A stretch of DNA of 64,000 nt, taken from assembly GCF_000002995.4 (NCBI RefSeq), contig NW_025062478.1, forward strand, positions 12,644,001 through 12,708,000, read 5' to 3'. Shown piece by piece: positions 63,527-64,000 of the stretch (position 1 is its first letter; every line of letters starts with the position of its first letter). A program made the position numbers and the translations under genes. Below the pieces are notes generated by a model. The model was not told the origin of the DNA. It ran no database searches and was given only the letters and a program-made list of their open reading frames with translations. The stretch is from Brugia malayi. Its lineage: Eukaryota; Nematoda; Chromadorea; Rhabditida; Onchocercidae.

Positions 63527-64000
63527 TGCTTGCACTTTATACTTTAAATAGAAGAAATACACATTACTGTTTCTGTTTTGTTGATTATTTATATTTTTTA
63601 TCAGTCAATTCTGTGTCACCTATTCTTATATATCAATTAGTATCTTTCGCTGTCTGTTTCATCATGCCTTTTTGTTTTATATCTATATTGTGTCATATCT
63701 TTTCCACTTTTTTATTTTTTGTTAGAATAAATTAATTTCCTTGCGGTACATACATAACAAGCAAGTAACCTTGCATGCTATGCATGAAAACTTGCAAATT
63801 AATATCGCTGTTGTTAAATTGAGGTGCTCACTCGATTGTTGGAAATAAATTTTTGGTATAGAAGAGATTCTTCTTAGTCGCAACATATCATTTCATAGGA
63901 ATCATGTCGCAACGAAAATTTATCCGTTCATTTCATTTGTTAATTTACATTCGAAATTCTGTTTCAGTTGTTCTATTTGCATTCAAAATTCCACTCAATA
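63527..64000 (+). other. ZNF-d 3' flank to window end
   Basis: Reverse complement of 54,003-54,476 with AATAAA at about 63,724. The inverted copy continues beyond the window. No further gene was seen. Confidence 0.6.

Larger units (their letters stand above)
61254..64000 (+). repeat. Inverted copy of right tandem unit
   Basis: Reverse complement of 54,003-56,749 (positions sum to 118,003). The breakpoint is at about 61,227-61,254, where unit 3 sequence stops and the inverted copy starts inside a short atcc(t)tcgaatcttttgc match. The copy runs past the window end. Confidence 0.85.

Overview
The window looks like nuclear DNA of a filarial (Onchocercidae-type) nematode. It is strongly AT-rich and full of long T/A homopolymers. 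Its genes have many short exons bounded by TTTTCAG-like acceptors and GTAAGT-like donors, and some first exons begin right after a strong acceptor, as expected for spliced-leader trans-splicing. The conserved eukaryotic genes are of animal type. A decayed fragment resembling a bacterial Mrp/Mnh antiporter subunit D lies at about 39.85-40.11 kb and fits an old Wolbachia-to-nucleus transfer. Species cannot be named from the sequence alone.

Layout. (1) 264-24,563: a tandem cluster with the order full sphingosine kinase, C2H2 zinc-finger gene (ZNF-1), decayed sphingosine kinase, ZNF-2, and then the same again (full kinase, ZNF-3, decayed kinase, ZNF-4), all on the plus strand. The repeat period is about 12,462-12,467 bp and the copies differ mostly in homopolymer length. 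(2) 24.6-46.1 kb: mostly single-copy DNA. It holds cyclin B (+, 29,074-32,779), an LSM-domain NAA38-like gene (+, 34,463-34,855), a SAP30BP/HCNGP-like gene (-, 35,178-37,894), then 8 kb of gene-poor AT-rich DNA with a minisatellite, a (CA)44 microsatellite, hairpins and the bacterial-like fragment. (3) 46.1-48.6 kb: a five-exon gene with a scramblase/tubby-like C-terminal fold. (4) 49.4-64.0 kb: a second ZNF cluster. ZNF-a, -b and -c are on the minus strand in a 4,985-bp tandem array, followed by a large inverted copy with ZNF-d on the plus strand, so ZNF-c and ZNF-d stand head to head in a palindrome. This array also carries pieces of the sphingosine kinase gene and repeated copies of the scramblase-like gene's last exon.

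The two ZNF clusters share one origin: same two-exon gene structure, same 84-bp finger unit, shared 3' cassettes, and kinase fragments beside the ZNF genes in both. The ZNF proteins carry 4 to 9 canonical fingers. Their backbones are nearly uniform, but residues at the DNA-contacting helix positions vary. The left-cluster proteins have an exact PLDLS (CtBP-type corepressor) motif near the N-terminus, which is changed to SLDLS or LLDLS in the right cluster. The most interesting system here is therefore a young, recombining family of poly-zinc-finger genes that is co-duplicating with a sphingosine kinase. All gene models below were spliced by eye with consistent reading phase; none was tested against transcripts.
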